64,000 nucleotides of DNA from Streptomyces drozdowiczii (GCF_026167665.1 NZ_CP098740.1:5332001-5396000); one strand, 5' to 3'; positions 39,970 to 52,369 are shown, numbered from the stretch's first letter. Made by a program: numbers and translations. The notes: generated by a model not told the origin, from the sequence alone.

Positions 39970-40848
39970 ATGCAGGGCACAATCGACGGCTTCAGCTACG
40001 GGGCGGTGACCCCCGCTGCGGCGTTCCTCATGGCGTGCCTCGGTGCGGCGCTGGGCCTGCGCTGCACCACGCGGTCACTGCGTACCGAGCGTTCCTTCCG
40101 GGCCGGCTGGCTGGCTCTCGGGGCGACCTCCATAGGTTCGGGCATCTGGACCATGCACTTCATCGCGATGACGGGCTTCTCCGTCGAAGAGGTGCCGATC
40201 GGCTACGACAAACCGATCACCTTCGCCAGCCTCGCCGTCGCGATCGTCATGGTCGGCATCGGGATCTTCCTGGTCGGGTACCGGGGCGCCACCCGCATGG
40301 CCCTGGTGACGGGAGGCACGATCACCGGACTCGGCGTGGCCTCCATGCATTACCTCGGCATGGCCGGAATGCGCCTTGATGGGCAGTTCGAGTACGACAC
40401 GGTGACCGTGTCGCTCTCCGTGGTCATCGCCGTCGTCGCGTCGACCGCCGCGCTGTGGGCCGCCGTCTCCATCCACGGCTTCCTGCCCAGCCTCGGCGCG
40501 AGCGTCGTGATGGGCGTCGCCGTCAGCGGCATGCACTACACCGGCATGGCCGCGCTCCGGGTCCATCTGCACCCCTCCGCGCCGACCGCCGCCCACGCCC
40601 CCGGCGACAGCGCGGGCTCGCTCCTGGTGCCCATGCTGCTCGGCCCCGCCTGCTTCCTGCTGCTGGCCGCCGTCGTGGTGATGTTCGACCCGCTGGTGGT
40701 CATGGGCACGCCCGACTGGGACGACCCGCGGGCCGCGCGGACCCCCGGAATCCCGGCCCAGCGCCAGGTCCCGCGCTTCGGCACCTACGCCGACCCGGCC
40801 TCCTTCCACTCCCGTCCGCGCGACGCCGTGGGGCCCGTCGACTGGTGA
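39970..40848 (+). CDS. MHYT-domain integral membrane sensor
   Basis: A 292-aa protein with about seven membrane helices and three MHYT motifs, in IWTMHFIAMTGF, GVASMHYLGMAGM and VSGMHYTGMAAL. The His/Met residues near the outer membrane face are proposed to bind copper and sense oxygen, CO or NO. Unlike many family members it has no GGDEF, EAL or kinase output domain; the C-terminal tail of about 50 residues is cytoplasmic and Pro/Arg-rich. ATG 39970 starts MQGTIDGFSYGAVTPAAAFL. It ends 39 bp before uvrB on the same strand, and the uvrB promoter lies just after its stop. Confidence 0.88.
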   Translation: MQGTIDGFSYGAVTPAAAFLMACLGAALGLRCTTRSLRTERSFRAGWLALGATSIGSGIWTMHFIAMTGFSVEEVPIGYDKPITFASLAVAIVMVGIGIFLVGYRGATRMALVTGGTITGLGVASMHYLGMAGMRLDGQFEYDTVTVSLSVVIAVVASTAALWAAVSIHGFLPSLGASVVMGVAVSGMHYTGMAALRVHLHPSAPTAAHAPGDSAGSLLVPMLLGPACFLLLAAVVVMFDPLVVMGTPDWDDPRAARTPGIPAQRQVPRFGTYADPASFHSRPRDAVGPVDW

Positions 40849-40858
40849 ACCCGGCCCG

Positions 40859-40881
40859 TTGTCAGTGGCGGGTCGTACGGT
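40859..40881 (+). promoter_or_regulatory. RecA-NDp/PafBC-like promoter of uvrB
   Basis: TTGTCAGTG (40859-40867), 8 nt, TACGGT (40876-40881): a perfect match to the LexA-independent damage promoter. Six nt separate it from the ATG at 40888 and there is no ribosome site, so a leaderless mRNA is predicted. Confidence 0.78.
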
Positions 40882-40887
40882 GGTTGC

Positions 40888-43056
40888 ATGCGGCCAGTCT
40901 CGAAGATCGAACGTACGGTGGCGCCTTTCGAGGTCGTCAGCCCCTACCAGCCCAGCGGCGACCAGCCCACGGCCATCGCCGAGCTGGAGAAGCGCGTCCG
41001 CGCAGGTGAGAAGGACGTCGTGCTCCTCGGCGCGACCGGCACCGGCAAATCCGCGACCACCGCGTGGATGATCGAGAAGCTCCAGCGCCCCACGCTGGTC
41101 ATGGCGCCGAACAAGACGCTCGCCGCCCAGCTGGCCAACGAGTTCCGCGAGCTCCTGCCCAACAACGCCGTCGAGTACTTCGTCTCGTACTACGACTACT
41201 ACCAGCCCGAGGCGTACGTCCCGCAGTCGGACACCTACATCGAGAAGGACTCCTCGATCAACGAGGAGGTCGAACGGCTGCGCCACTCCGCGACCAACTC
41301 GCTGCTCACCCGGCGCGACGTCGTCGTGGTCGCCTCCGTCTCCTGCATCTACGGCCTCGGTACGCCGCAGGAGTACGTGGACCGCATGGTCCAGCTCAAG
41401 GTGGGCGAGGAGATCGACCGCGACGCGCTGCTGCGCCGCTTCGTGGAGATCCAGTACACGCGCAACGACCTGGCCTTCACACGGGGCACCTTCCGGGTGC
41501 GCGGCGACACCATCGAGATCTTCCCGGTCTACGAGGAGCTCGCCGTCCGCATCGAGATGTTCGGCGACGAGATCGAGGCCCTGTCCACGCTGCACCCGCT
41601 GACCGGCGAGGTCATCAGCGAGGACCAGTCCCTCCACGTCTTCCCCGCCAGCCACTACGTGGCGGGGCCCGAGCGCATGGAGAAGGCCGTCAGCGGCATC
41701 GAACGCGAGCTGGAGGAGCGCCTGGCCGAGCTGGAGAAGCAGGGCAAGATGCTGGAGGCCCAGCGGCTCCGCATGCGTACGACGTACGACATCGAGATGC
41801 TCCGCCAGATCGGCACCTGCTCCGGCGTCGAGAACTACTCGATGCACTTCGACGGCCGTTCCCCCGGCACCGCCCCCAACACCCTCCTCGACTACTTCCC
41901 GGAGGACTTCCTCCTGGTGCTGGACGAGTCGCACGTCACGGTCCCGCAGATCGGCGCCATGTACGAGGGCGACGCCTCCCGCAAGAGGACCCTGGTCGAC
42001 CACGGCTTCCGGCTGCCGTCCGCCCTGGACAACCGCCCGCTCAAGTGGGAGGAGTTCCTTCAGCGGATCAACCAGACGGTCTACCTCTCCGCCACCCCGG
42101 GCAACTACGAGATGTCCCGCAGCGACGGCTTCGTGGAGCAGATCATCCGCCCGACCGGCCTGGTCGACCCCGAGGTCGTCGTCAAGCCCACCGAGGGCCA
42201 GATCGACGACCTGGTGCACGAGATCCGACTGCGCACCGAGCGCGACGAACGGGTCCTGGTCACCACCCTCACCAAGAAGATGGCGGAGGACCTGACCGAC
42301 TACTTCCTGGAGCTCGGCATCCAGGTCCGCTATCTCCACAGCGACGTCGACACGCTGCGCCGCATCGAGCTGCTGCGCGAGCTGCGCTCCGGCGAGTACG
42401 ACGTCCTGGTCGGGATCAACCTCCTGCGCGAGGGCCTGGACCTGCCCGAGGTGTCGCTCGTGGCCATCCTCGACGCCGACAAACAGGGCTTCCTGCGCTC
42501 GGGCACCTCGCTGATCCAGACCATCGGCCGCGCGGCGCGCAACGTCTCGGGCCAGGTCCACATGTACGCGGACAAGGTCACCCCGGCCATGGCGCAGGCC
42601 ATCGACGAGACCAACCGCCGCCGCGAGAAGCAGATCGCGTACAACACCGAGCGCGGCATCGACCCGCAGCCGCTGCGCAAGAAGATCAACGACATCGTCG
42701 CCACCATCGCGCGCGAGGAGATCGACACCGAGCAACTGCTCGGCACCGGCTACCGCCAGGGCAAGGAGGGCAAGGCCCCGGTGCCCGCCCTCGGCAAGCA
42801 CGCCGTCCCGGGCGACGGCAAGGCGGCGACCGCCGGGAAGTCCGCGAAGGCCGGCAAGGCGGGCAGGGCCGGCCGGGACGCGGCGGCGGTCACCGACCGC
42901 CCGGCGACCGAACTGGCCGGGATCATCGAGGAGATGACGGACCGGATGCGCGCCGCCGCCGCCGACCTCCAGTTCGAGGTCGCCGCCCGGCTGCGCGACG
43001 AGGTGGGCGAGCTGAAGAAGGAGCTGCGCCAGATGCGCGAGGCCGGTCTGGCCTGA
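40888..43056 (+). CDS. uvrB: Excinuclease ABC subunit UvrB
   Basis: The 722-aa helicase-like damage-verification subunit of nucleotide excision repair. Walker A is in [17 protein letters not shown] (near residue 45). The beta-hairpin [20 protein letters not shown] follows, then Walker B region [28 protein letters not shown], helicase motifs [15 protein letters not shown] and [10 protein letters not shown], and the C-terminal UVR domain ([20 protein letters not shown]) that binds UvrC. Between the helicase core and the UVR domain is a Lys/Ala/Gly-rich insert of about 50 residues (about 625-675), typical of actinobacteria. Confidence 0.97.
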   Translation: MRPVSKIERTVAPFEVVSPYQPSGDQPTAIAELEKRVRAGEKDVVLLGATGTGKSATTAWMIEKLQRPTLVMAPNKTLAAQLANEFRELLPNNAVEYFVSYYDYYQPEAYVPQSDTYIEKDSSINEEVERLRHSATNSLLTRRDVVVVASVSCIYGLGTPQEYVDRMVQLKVGEEIDRDALLRRFVEIQYTRNDLAFTRGTFRVRGDTIEIFPVYEELAVRIEMFGDEIEALSTLHPLTGEVISEDQSLHVFPASHYVAGPERMEKAVSGIERELEERLAELEKQGKMLEAQRLRMRTTYDIEMLRQIGTCSGVENYSMHFDGRSPGTAPNTLLDYFPEDFLLVLDESHVTVPQIGAMYEGDASRKRTLVDHGFRLPSALDNRPLKWEEFLQRINQTVYLSATPGNYEMSRSDGFVEQIIRPTGLVDPEVVVKPTEGQIDDLVHEIRLRTERDERVLVTTLTKKMAEDLTDYFLELGIQVRYLHSDVDTLRRIELLRELRSGEYDVLVGINLLREGLDLPEVSLVAILDADKQGFLRSGTSLIQTIGRAARNVSGQVHMYADKVTPAMAQAIDETNRRREKQIAYNTERGIDPQPLRKKINDIVATIAREEIDTEQLLGTGYRQGKEGKAPVPALGKHAVPGDGKAATAGKSAKAGKAGRAGRDAAAVTDRPATELAGIIEEMTDRMRAAAADLQFEVAARLRDEVGELKKELRQMREAGLA

Positions 43057-43184
43057 CCGGCCGGGCGGCATGTTGCAGGACCGACACAAAACGGCCCAGG
43101 CCCTCCGCGCCGGTGACACCACTGCGTAGGGTGCTGGGAAACCGCACAAGGACGGTTGCGGGGAATGCGGAGAGGGGACAGCGC

Positions 43185-43763
43185 GTGACGGTCAATATGA
43201 CCAAGGGTCAGGCCATCAGCCTGCAGAAGAGCGACGGGGGGACCCTGACCGCGGTACGGATGGGGCTCGGCTGGCAGGCGGCACCGCGCCGCGGTCTGTT
43301 CGGCTCGCGCACCCGGGAGATCGACCTGGACGCGTCGGCCGTCCTGTTCGCCGACAAGCAGCCGGTCGACGTCGTCTTCTTCCGGCACCTCACCAGCGAC
43401 GACGGCTCGGTCCGGCACACCGGGGACAACCTCGTGGGCGGCGCCGGCTCCGGCGGCGACGACGAGGCGATCCTCGTGGACCTCCAGCGGGTGCCGGTCC
43501 ACATCGACCAGATCGTCTTCACGGTGAACTCCTTCACCGGCCAGACGTTCCAGGAGGTGCAGAACGCCTTCTGCCGCATCGTGGACGAGACCAACGGCCA
43601 GGAGCTCGCCCGCTACACGCTGGACGGCGGCGGGCAGTACACCGCGCAGATCATGGCGAAGGTGCACCGCGCGGGCAACGCCTGGAAGATGACCGCCATC
43701 GGCACCCCGGCCAACGGCCGCACCTTCCAGGACCTCATGCCGGCGATCCTGCCGCACCTGTAG
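43185..43763 (+). CDS. TerD family protein
   Basis: A 192-aa single TerD domain, a calcium-binding beta-sandwich of the tellurite-resistance/stress family. It has MTKGQAISLQKSDGGTLTAV, IDLDASAVLFADKQPVDVVF, HTGDNLVGGAGSGGDDEAIL (acidic calcium-binding loop) and VFTVNSFTGQTFQEVQNAFC. These proteins form membrane-associated stress complexes with TerC-type proteins, and a TerC gene lies 3 kb downstream. GTG 43185 (VTVNMTKG) follows AGAGGGG; the frame is open much further upstream through uvrB in another frame, which is not coding. A perfect hairpin terminator follows. Confidence 0.92.
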   Translation: MTVNMTKGQAISLQKSDGGTLTAVRMGLGWQAAPRRGLFGSRTREIDLDASAVLFADKQPVDVVFFRHLTSDDGSVRHTGDNLVGGAGSGGDDEAILVDLQRVPVHIDQIVFTVNSFTGQTFQEVQNAFCRIVDETNGQELARYTLDGGGQYTAQIMAKVHRAGNAWKMTAIGTPANGRTFQDLMPAILPHL

Positions 43764-43801
43764 AACGGCCCACCGGACCGAGAGGTCCGCATGCGGTACG
43801 C

Positions 43802-43835
43802 GCAGCTCCCGGCGGCATCGGCCGCCGGGAGCTGC
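43802..43835 (+). terminator. Terminator after terD
   Basis: Perfect 15-bp stem (43802-43816 with 43821-43835) closed by an ATCG tetraloop, 38 nt after the TerD stop. Confidence 0.88.
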
Positions 43836-43909
43836 CCGCATCGCGGCACACCGCACCACCACGCACAGCTTCACCACCACCAGCGGTAATACGTCGAGGG
43901 GACAGGGCA

Positions 43910-45864
43910 ATGACGGCCGAGCTGGTCCGGGGGCAGAACCACACCTTGCCCCAGACCCGTCTGGAGATCCGGATATCGGCCGGGGCGCCCGTCGTGGCCG
44001 GTGCCACGCTCGGTGACGAGCACGGCAGGGTGGCCGGCATCGAGTGGATCGCCCACCCCGGATCGCCGCAGCTGCACGGCCTGGAAGTCTCCCGCCAGGC
44101 CGCCGCCGACCACCGCCTCGCCGTCGACCTCGACGCCCTGCCCGACGGGGTCCACCGGGTCACGGTGCTCCTGGCCCTCCCGCTCGGCGCCGGCGGCCCG
44201 ACCCGCTTCGGCGCCGTCGCCTCGCCCTTCGTCGCGGTCACCGCCCTCGACGGCACCGAGATCGCCACCTTCACGCTGACCGGCCTCGACAGCGAGTCCG
44301 CGGTCGCCGCCCTGGAGCTGTACCGCCGCCAGGGCGCCTGGAAGGTCCGCGCGGTCGGCCAGGGCTACGCGGGCGGCCTCGCCGCCATGCTCGCCGACCA
44401 GGGCGTGGACCGCGCCGCCGAGCTGGCCGGGACCATCCAGGAGGCCGTCGCCCGGGGCCTCGCCCGCTCGGTGGCCCCGCCGCCGCCCCGCACCCCGGAG
44501 GGCGACCGGGTCAGGCACGCGCCCACCCCGGCCCCCGCCCCGGGCAACGGGCAGCCGCCCGTCCCGCCGCCCCCGCCCGCCACGCCCCAGCCGGTCGCGC
44601 CCGCGCAGCCCGAGCCCCTGGCGGAGCCGACCGCGCCGGGCGGCCCGATCAACTACGCGCACCCGCGCCGCCAGTCCACCGCGCCCCCGCCGCCGCCCCC
44701 GGCCGCGCCGCCCGCCCAGCCGGGGCAGCCCGCCCAGCCCGTCGCCGGGGACGCCACCGGCTGGTCCATGGACGAGCGCCTGTACAACCAGGTGTGGGGC
44801 ATGTTCGAGGACCTGGCCCGGGCCGTCGCCGCCTACCGCAGCGCCGTCGACTTCGCGGAGTCCCGGATGGACCAGGAGCTGGAGCGCACCCTGTCCGACC
44901 CGCGCAGCCGGATCGGGGGCGCCGGCGACCGGGCCCGCGAGGAGGCCCGCGCCAAGCGCGACGAGCTGACCGCCCGCGCCCGCGCGTCCCTGGACCGCGA
45001 CCTCGCCCAGCTCGACGCCGAGTCCGCCGTCGTGGAGCCCGCGCTCCCCGCCCCTACGCGGGCTGGGACAACCCCGTGTGGCACGGCTACCGGGTGCCGA
45101 TGGAGATCCCCATGGCGCTGCGCATCGGCGACCTCCACCTCCCGGAGCGCGCCGACCTGCGCATCCCGCTCCTCGTCCGGCTGCCGCTGGAGCGCGGCAT
45201 GTGGATCGACAGCGGGCGCACCGCCTCCGAGGCCGCCGCGCTGACCGGCCCGGACCAGCTGCGCAGGCTCGCGATGGAGACCGCCGTGCTCCACGCGGCC
45301 CGGCTGCTCGCGGTCTACCCGCCGAACGAGTTCACGGTCCATGTCATCGACCCGGCCGGATCGGCCGCCGGGGCGCTCGCCCCGCTGGTCCGCTCCGGGG
45401 TGCTGCCCTCGCCGCCCGCCGCCGGGGCGCAGGGCGTCTCCTCGGTCCTCGCCCACCTCACCCGGCGGGTGGACCTGGTGCAGATGGCGATCCGGGCCGG
45501 TGCCGCCGACTCGCTGCCGCCGGACCTGGACCCGGCCGAGCAGCTGCTGATCGTGAACGACTTCCCGCACGGCTTCGACGACCGCGCGGTGACCCAGCTG
45601 CGCTACCTCGCCGACGAGGGGCCCTCGGTGGGCGTGCACCTGATGATGGTCGCGGACCGGGAGGAGGCGTCCGAGTACGGCCCGATCCTGGACCCGCTGT
45701 GGCGCTCGCTGCTGCGGGTCACCCCGGTCGCCGACGACCATCTGGCCGACCCCTGGGTCGGCCACGCGTGGACGTACGAGCCGCCCAGGACGCCGCCGGG
45801 GAGCGCGGTCCTGGACCAGGTGCTGGAGCGGGTGGCGCACGCCCGCCGCACCGGTTCCCGCTGA
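43910..45864 (+). pseudogene. Large TerD-family protein, single-base frameshift
   Basis: One long TerD-type protein is split over two frames. Frame one (from ATG 43910) encodes the TerD domain (LEIRISAGAPVVAGATLGDE, FGAVASPFVAVTALDGTEIA, RRQGAWKVRAVGQGYAGGLA), a Pro/Ala-rich linker and a helical segment, to about codon 380 (VVEPALPA). The second frame continues in register with YAGWDNPVWHGYRVPMEIPM, RIPLLVRLPLERGMWIDSGR, VLHAARLLAVYPPNEFTVHV and LLIVNDFPHGFDDRAVTQL to the stop at 45864. One extra C at the CCCC run 45051-45054 joins them into 651 aa. The C-terminal half resembles the FtsK-like module of long Streptomyces TerD proteins. Frame conservation on both sides suggests a sequencing artefact. 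Confidence 0.8.
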
Positions 45865-45973
45865 GCCGCCGGGCCCCGTAACGCCTTTGGTAAACCGCCC
45901 CTGACCTGCACTTTTGGAGATCCTTTAGGTTCCTCTTTACCTTTCCTTGGTATTTCCTGTACCGTTCATGGAG

Positions 45974-46082
45974 CGGAGGGGAGTACTCCCATACGCGGCG
46001 TTCCCGTCAGTACGGACTGTGACCGGTCCCGGGGCGTCGGCCCCGGTGCGCATCCCGCGCGCCCGGGTGGAAGAGACCTCCG
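45974..46082 (+). promoter_or_regulatory. yybP-ykoY-type manganese riboswitch controlling TerC
   Basis: The leader holds the landmarks of the class: P1 CGGAGG (45974-45979) followed by GGAGTA, the CGTCAGTACGG loop (46005-46015), a GC-rich P3/P4 hairpin, and GGAAGAGACCTCCGG at the 3' end closing P1 (46077-46082). The 3' P1 strand CCTCCGGCAG (46077-46086) can instead pair with CTGCCGGAGG (46117-46126), which contains the TerC ribosome site. Ligand binding should therefore free the ribosome site (translational ON). The class senses Mn2+. Confidence 0.85.
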
Positions 46083-46130
46083 GCAGCGACGACGCTGATC
46101 AGTAGCCCGTAGCGAACTGCCGGAGGCGCA

Positions 46131-47114
46131 GTGGACGTTTCATGGACCCTCTGGGCGCTGACCATCATTGGTCTGTGCGCCCTCATCGCCGTCGACTTCT
46201 TCATCGGGCGCAAGCCCCATGACGTGTCGACCAAGGAAGCCGGGATCTGGACGATCGTCTGGATCGTGCTGGCCGCCCTCTTCGGCCTCGGGCTGCTCGT
46301 CTTCGGCGAGAGCCAGGCATCGGGCGAGTTCTTCGCCGGCTACATCACCGAGAAGTCGCTCAGCGTCGACAACCTCTTCGTCTTCGTGCTGATCATGGCG
46401 AAGTTCTCGGTGCCCTCCCACCTCCAGCAGCGGGTGCTGCTGATCGGCGTGCTGATCGCACTGGTGCTGCGGGCGATCTTCATCGCCGCGGGCGCCGCGG
46501 TCATCGCCAACTTCTCGTGGATCTTCTACATCTTCGGCGCGTTCCTGATCTACACCGCCTGGAAGCTCATCCAGGAGGCGCGGGCCGACGACGAGGACGA
46601 GGAGTTCGAGGAGAACCGCCTCCTGAAGAGCATCGAGCGCCGCTTCGGCGTCTCCGACCGGTACCACGGCACCAAGCTCTTCATCCGCAACAACGGCAAG
46701 CGCGTCATGACCCCGCTGATGGTCGTCATGCTCGCCATCGGCACCACCGACGTGCTGTTCGCGCTGGACTCCATCCCCGCGATCTTCGGCCTCACCCAGG
46801 ACCCGTACATCGTCTTCACCGCCAACGCCTTCGCCCTGATGGGCCTGCGCCAGCTGTACTTCCTGATCGGCGGTCTGCTGGAGAAGCTGGTCCACCTCAG
46901 CTACGGGCTGTCGGTGATCCTCGGCTTCATCGGCGTCAAGCTGGTGCTGCACGCGCTGCACGAGTCCGGGGTGCACGTCCCCGAGATCTCCATCCCGGTC
47001 TCGCTCGGCGTGATCTGCGGAGTGCTGATCATCACCACGATCACCAGCCTCATGGCCAACAAGAAGAAGGCCGAGGCCGAGTCCCACGAGGCGAAGACCG
47101 GCGACCGCGTCTAG
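46131..47114 (+). CDS. TerC family integral membrane protein (probable Mn2+ exporter, Alx-like)
   Basis: A 327-aa membrane protein with nine or so helices. Family motifs with acidic metal-site residues are WALTIIGLCALIAVDFFIGR, SLSVDNLFVFVLIM and GTTDVLFALDSIPAIFGLTQ. A charged cytoplasmic loop EARADDEDEEFEENRLLKSI lies mid-protein. TerC/Alx proteins export Mn2+ and help load metal onto secreted proteins. GTG 46131 has GGAGG at 46122-46126. The upstream riboswitch both supports the manganese role and predicts induction by Mn2+. It converges with the MBL hydrolase gene. Confidence 0.93.
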   Translation: MDVSWTLWALTIIGLCALIAVDFFIGRKPHDVSTKEAGIWTIVWIVLAALFGLGLLVFGESQASGEFFAGYITEKSLSVDNLFVFVLIMAKFSVPSHLQQRVLLIGVLIALVLRAIFIAAGAAVIANFSWIFYIFGAFLIYTAWKLIQEARADDEDEEFEENRLLKSIERRFGVSDRYHGTKLFIRNNGKRVMTPLMVVMLAIGTTDVLFALDSIPAIFGLTQDPYIVFTANAFALMGLRQLYFLIGGLLEKLVHLSYGLSVILGFIGVKLVLHALHESGVHVPEISIPVSLGVICGVLIITTITSLMANKKKAEAESHEAKTGDRV

Positions 47115-47145
47115 CCGCCGCGGTACGGGGACGGACGGCCCCGCC

Positions 47146-47802
47146 TCACCAGCCCCGGGCGCGCCACTCGGGCAGGTGGGGCCGTTCGTCCCCCAGCGTG
47201 GTGTCGCGCCCGTGGCCCGGATAGACCCAGGTCTCGTCCGGCAGCGGCGCGAAGAGCTTGGTCTCCACGTCGTGCAGCAGGCTCGCGAACGCCTCGGGGT
47301 CCTTGTGCGTGTTGCCCACGCCGCCGGGGAAGAGGCAGTCCCCGGTGAACAGGTGCGGCGCCCCGTGCGGGTCGTCGTACAGGAGCGAGATCGACCCCGG
47401 GGTGTGCCCGGTCAGATGGCGGGCGGTGAGCGCCACCTCGCCCACCCGGATCGTGTCGCCGTCCTCGACCAGGACCTCCGTCGGCACCTCGATGCCCTCG
47501 GCGTCGAACCGGCCCGCGTAGGTGCGCGCCCCGGTCGCCGCGACGACCTCGCCCAGCGCCCGCCAGTGGTCGCGGTGCCGGTGGGTGGTGACGACGGACA
47601 GGATCGAGTCGTCACCGATCAGCCGCAGCAGCGTCCCGGCCTCGTCGGCCGCGTCGATCAGCAGCTGCTCGCCGGTGGCCCGGCAGCGCAGCAGATAGGC
47701 GTTGTTGTCCATCGGGCCGACGGCGACCTTCGAGATCATCAGATCCGTCAGTTCGTGCACATCGGCGGGCCCGCCGACCCTGACCGCTCCGCTGTACGTC
47801 AT
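47146..47802 (-). CDS. MBL-fold metallo-hydrolase
   Basis: A 218-aa metallo-beta-lactamase-fold hydrolase of the glyoxalase II-like group. Zinc ligands are in VTTHRHRDHWRALGEV (HxHxDH, near residue 72), the His of ARHLTGHTPGSISLLYDD, the Asp of FTGDCLFPGGVG and the His of VYPGHGRDTTLG. These enzymes split thioesters such as S-lactoyl thiol adducts; in an actinomycete the thiol would be mycothiol. The gene directly upstream encodes a mycothiol-dependent-type enzyme 29 bp away, so the pair may share thiol chemistry. GAGGA precedes ATG 47802. Confidence 0.88.
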   Translation of the reverse strand: MTYSGAVRVGGPADVHELTDLMISKVAVGPMDNNAYLLRCRATGEQLLIDAADEAGTLLRLIGDDSILSVVTTHRHRDHWRALGEVVAATGARTYAGRFDAEGIEVPTEVLVEDGDTIRVGEVALTARHLTGHTPGSISLLYDDPHGAPHLFTGDCLFPGGVGNTHKDPEAFASLLHDVETKLFAPLPDETWVYPGHGRDTTLGDERPHLPEWRARGW

Positions 47803-47831
47803 GTTCCTCAGCCTATAGCGGGGGCGGCGGC

Positions 47832-48521
47832 CTACAGCGGGGGCAGTGCCGGAAGCGTGCCGCCCTCGACCGTCAGCGCCGAGCCGTCGCGCCGCCCGCT
47901 GAGCCAGCCCAGCAGCTCGGGCGCCGTGCCCCGCACCGCGACGGGCCCGCCCTCCGCGCCGCCGCCGGTCGTCCACACCCGCCCGGTGTCGTCGGCCAGC
48001 GACACCGGCACGACCTCCGGGTGCCCGGCGAACCGCTCGGCCAGGAAGTCGATCTCCCGCGCGGTGAACTCGTCCGGAAGGTCCTCCAGCTCGTAGCCGA
48101 TGCCCAGGTCGACGTGGTGCAGCTCGACCTCGCCCCGGCGCCGGAACGGCACGAGGGAGGCGGAGTCCGTCACCCCGTTGCGCAGGGTCACCGTGCGCGA
48201 CCAGTCCGCGGGCTCGGCCGCCGCCTCGACGAAGCGGGCCGCGGTGGCGGTCAGGTCGGCCAGCTGTGCCGCATGGGACCGGGGGGCGTCCCGCTCGATG
48301 TCGCGGTCCCGGGTTTCGCTGTCTGCGTACATCGGCAGCCCGCGGAGAACATTTGCGAGCGCGTCGGCGTTACGGGAGAGGTGCGCGATGACATGACCGC
48401 GGCTCCAGCCCGGCAGACGTGACGGCTCGGACAGCGCCGCGTCGTCCAGTTTTCCGGTGGCTCCCAGCAGCCGGTCCGTCGCTTCCCGGAGTGCTGCCAG
48501 GTCGTGCGCATGATCAGTCAT
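47832..48521 (-). CDS. Maleylpyruvate isomerase family mycothiol-dependent enzyme
   Basis: A 229-aa DinB-fold enzyme. The N-terminal four-helix bundle (MDMPI_N) has ATDRLLGATGKLDDAALSEP and the zinc-ligand segment LPGWSRGHVIAHLSRNADAL. The remaining metal ligands are in GEVELHHVDLGIGYELEDLP. Family members use mycothiol for isomerase or transferase reactions; the substrate is unknown. ATG 48521 is chosen as the family start; a longer start (48545) exists. It is divergent from uvrA and precedes the MBL-hydrolase gene by 29 bp, probably in one operon. Confidence 0.86.
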   Translation of the reverse strand: MTDHAHDLAALREATDRLLGATGKLDDAALSEPSRLPGWSRGHVIAHLSRNADALANVLRGLPMYADSETRDRDIERDAPRSHAAQLADLTATAARFVEAAAEPADWSRTVTLRNGVTDSASLVPFRRRGEVELHHVDLGIGYELEDLPDEFTAREIDFLAERFAGHPEVVPVSLADDTGRVWTTGGGAEGGPVAVRGTAPELLGWLSGRRDGSALTVEGGTLPALPPL

Positions 48522-48580
48522 GGGGCCGAGCCTAGCCTCGGCCACTCGTTCGGGTGAAGGAGTTCTCAGCCGTCCGCAAT

Positions 48581-48596
48581 TCGAATGTGCGTGCTA
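48581..48596. promoter_or_regulatory. Degenerate LexA-box-like site upstream of uvrA
   Basis: TCGAATGTGCGTGCTA matches the actinobacterial SOS box TCGAAC-N4-GTTCGA in the left half (TCGAA) and the central GT and C, with about three mismatches. It is followed by a TATACG-like -10 (48595-48600) and lies about 100 bp before uvrA, a known LexA target in actinobacteria. Confidence 0.35.
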
Positions 48597-48697
48597 TACG
48601 CTCGAAGTCGAAAGCTTCGTACACCGCTGTGGCGCCCCCCATACCCTGGGCCAGGGGCTCAGTTCCCCCGCTTCTCTCTAGAAAGGTGCGGACCGGC

Positions 48698-51700
<3,003 letters not shown>

Positions 51701-51717
51701 CACCGGACACCCGGTGC

Positions 51718-51753
51718 GAGGCGGCGGCCCCTGCCGACGGGGGCCGCCGCCTC
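51718..51753 (+). terminator. Terminator after uvrA
   Basis: 14-bp GC stem (51718-51731 with 51740-51753) and an 8-nt loop, 17 nt after the uvrA stop. Confidence 0.8.
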
Positions 51754-51924
51754 GCCGCGTTCCCGGCTGCCCCCGCCGCCTCCGACCGGCCGCGACCGCC
51801 ACGACCGGCCCCCGCGCGGGGGCGCCCGTCTCCGCCGGTATCGTCGGTTACGTCACCGATGCCGCGGCCGCCCCGGGCAGCTCCGGCACGGTTCCCATCT
51901 GACCGCCCGACCCGTGGAGACCGC

Positions 51925-52353
51925 ATGTCCGGCCAGCCCGCCGCCCGCCGCACCGTGCTGAAGGGCGCCGCTCTCGCGGGCGTCGCCGGGCTGGGAGCCG
52001 CCGCCTGCTCGACCGACTCGAAGCTCGGCCACGCCCAGACGCCGACCCCCACCGCCCCCGTCGAGCTCGGCGCGCCCGACGAGATCCCCGTAGGCGAGTC
52101 CAAGCTCTACCGCGAGCAGCGCGTCGTCGTGACCTGCCCGGCCAAGGGGGAGTTCAAGGCGTTCAGCGCCCAGTGCACCCACGCCGGCTGCCTGCTGGAC
52201 AAGGTCGAGAAGAACGAGGGCCACTGCCCCTGCCACGGCAGCCGCTTCGACACCACGACCGGCAAGGCCGTGCACGGCCCGGCGACCGTGCCGCTGCCCG
52301 CCGTCCCGGTCCGCGTCGAGGGCGGAAGGCTGATCGCGGGCCCCGACGCCTGA
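51925..52353 (+). CDS. Tat-exported Rieske [2Fe-2S] protein
   Basis: A 142-aa small Rieske protein. The N-terminus has a twin-arginine signal (ARRTVLKGAALAGVAGLGAA) ending in a possible lipobox at AAAC, so it may be a Tat-exported lipoprotein. The cluster ligands are in QCTHAGCLLD (CxH) and GHCPCHGSRFD (CxxH), in a domain of normal Rieske size; the C-terminus is PLPAVPVRVEGGRLIAG. It would bind a [2Fe-2S] cluster and pass electrons outside the membrane; the partner is unknown. ATG 51925 is preferred over 51859 because it puts the Arg pair at the N-terminus. It lies between uvrA and an HTH gene. Confidence 0.88.
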   Translation: MSGQPAARRTVLKGAALAGVAGLGAAACSTDSKLGHAQTPTPTAPVELGAPDEIPVGESKLYREQRVVVTCPAKGEFKAFSAQCTHAGCLLDKVEKNEGHCPCHGSRFDTTTGKAVHGPATVPLPAVPVRVEGGRLIAGPDA

Positions 52354-52369
52354 CCACCCGGCCCGCGGC

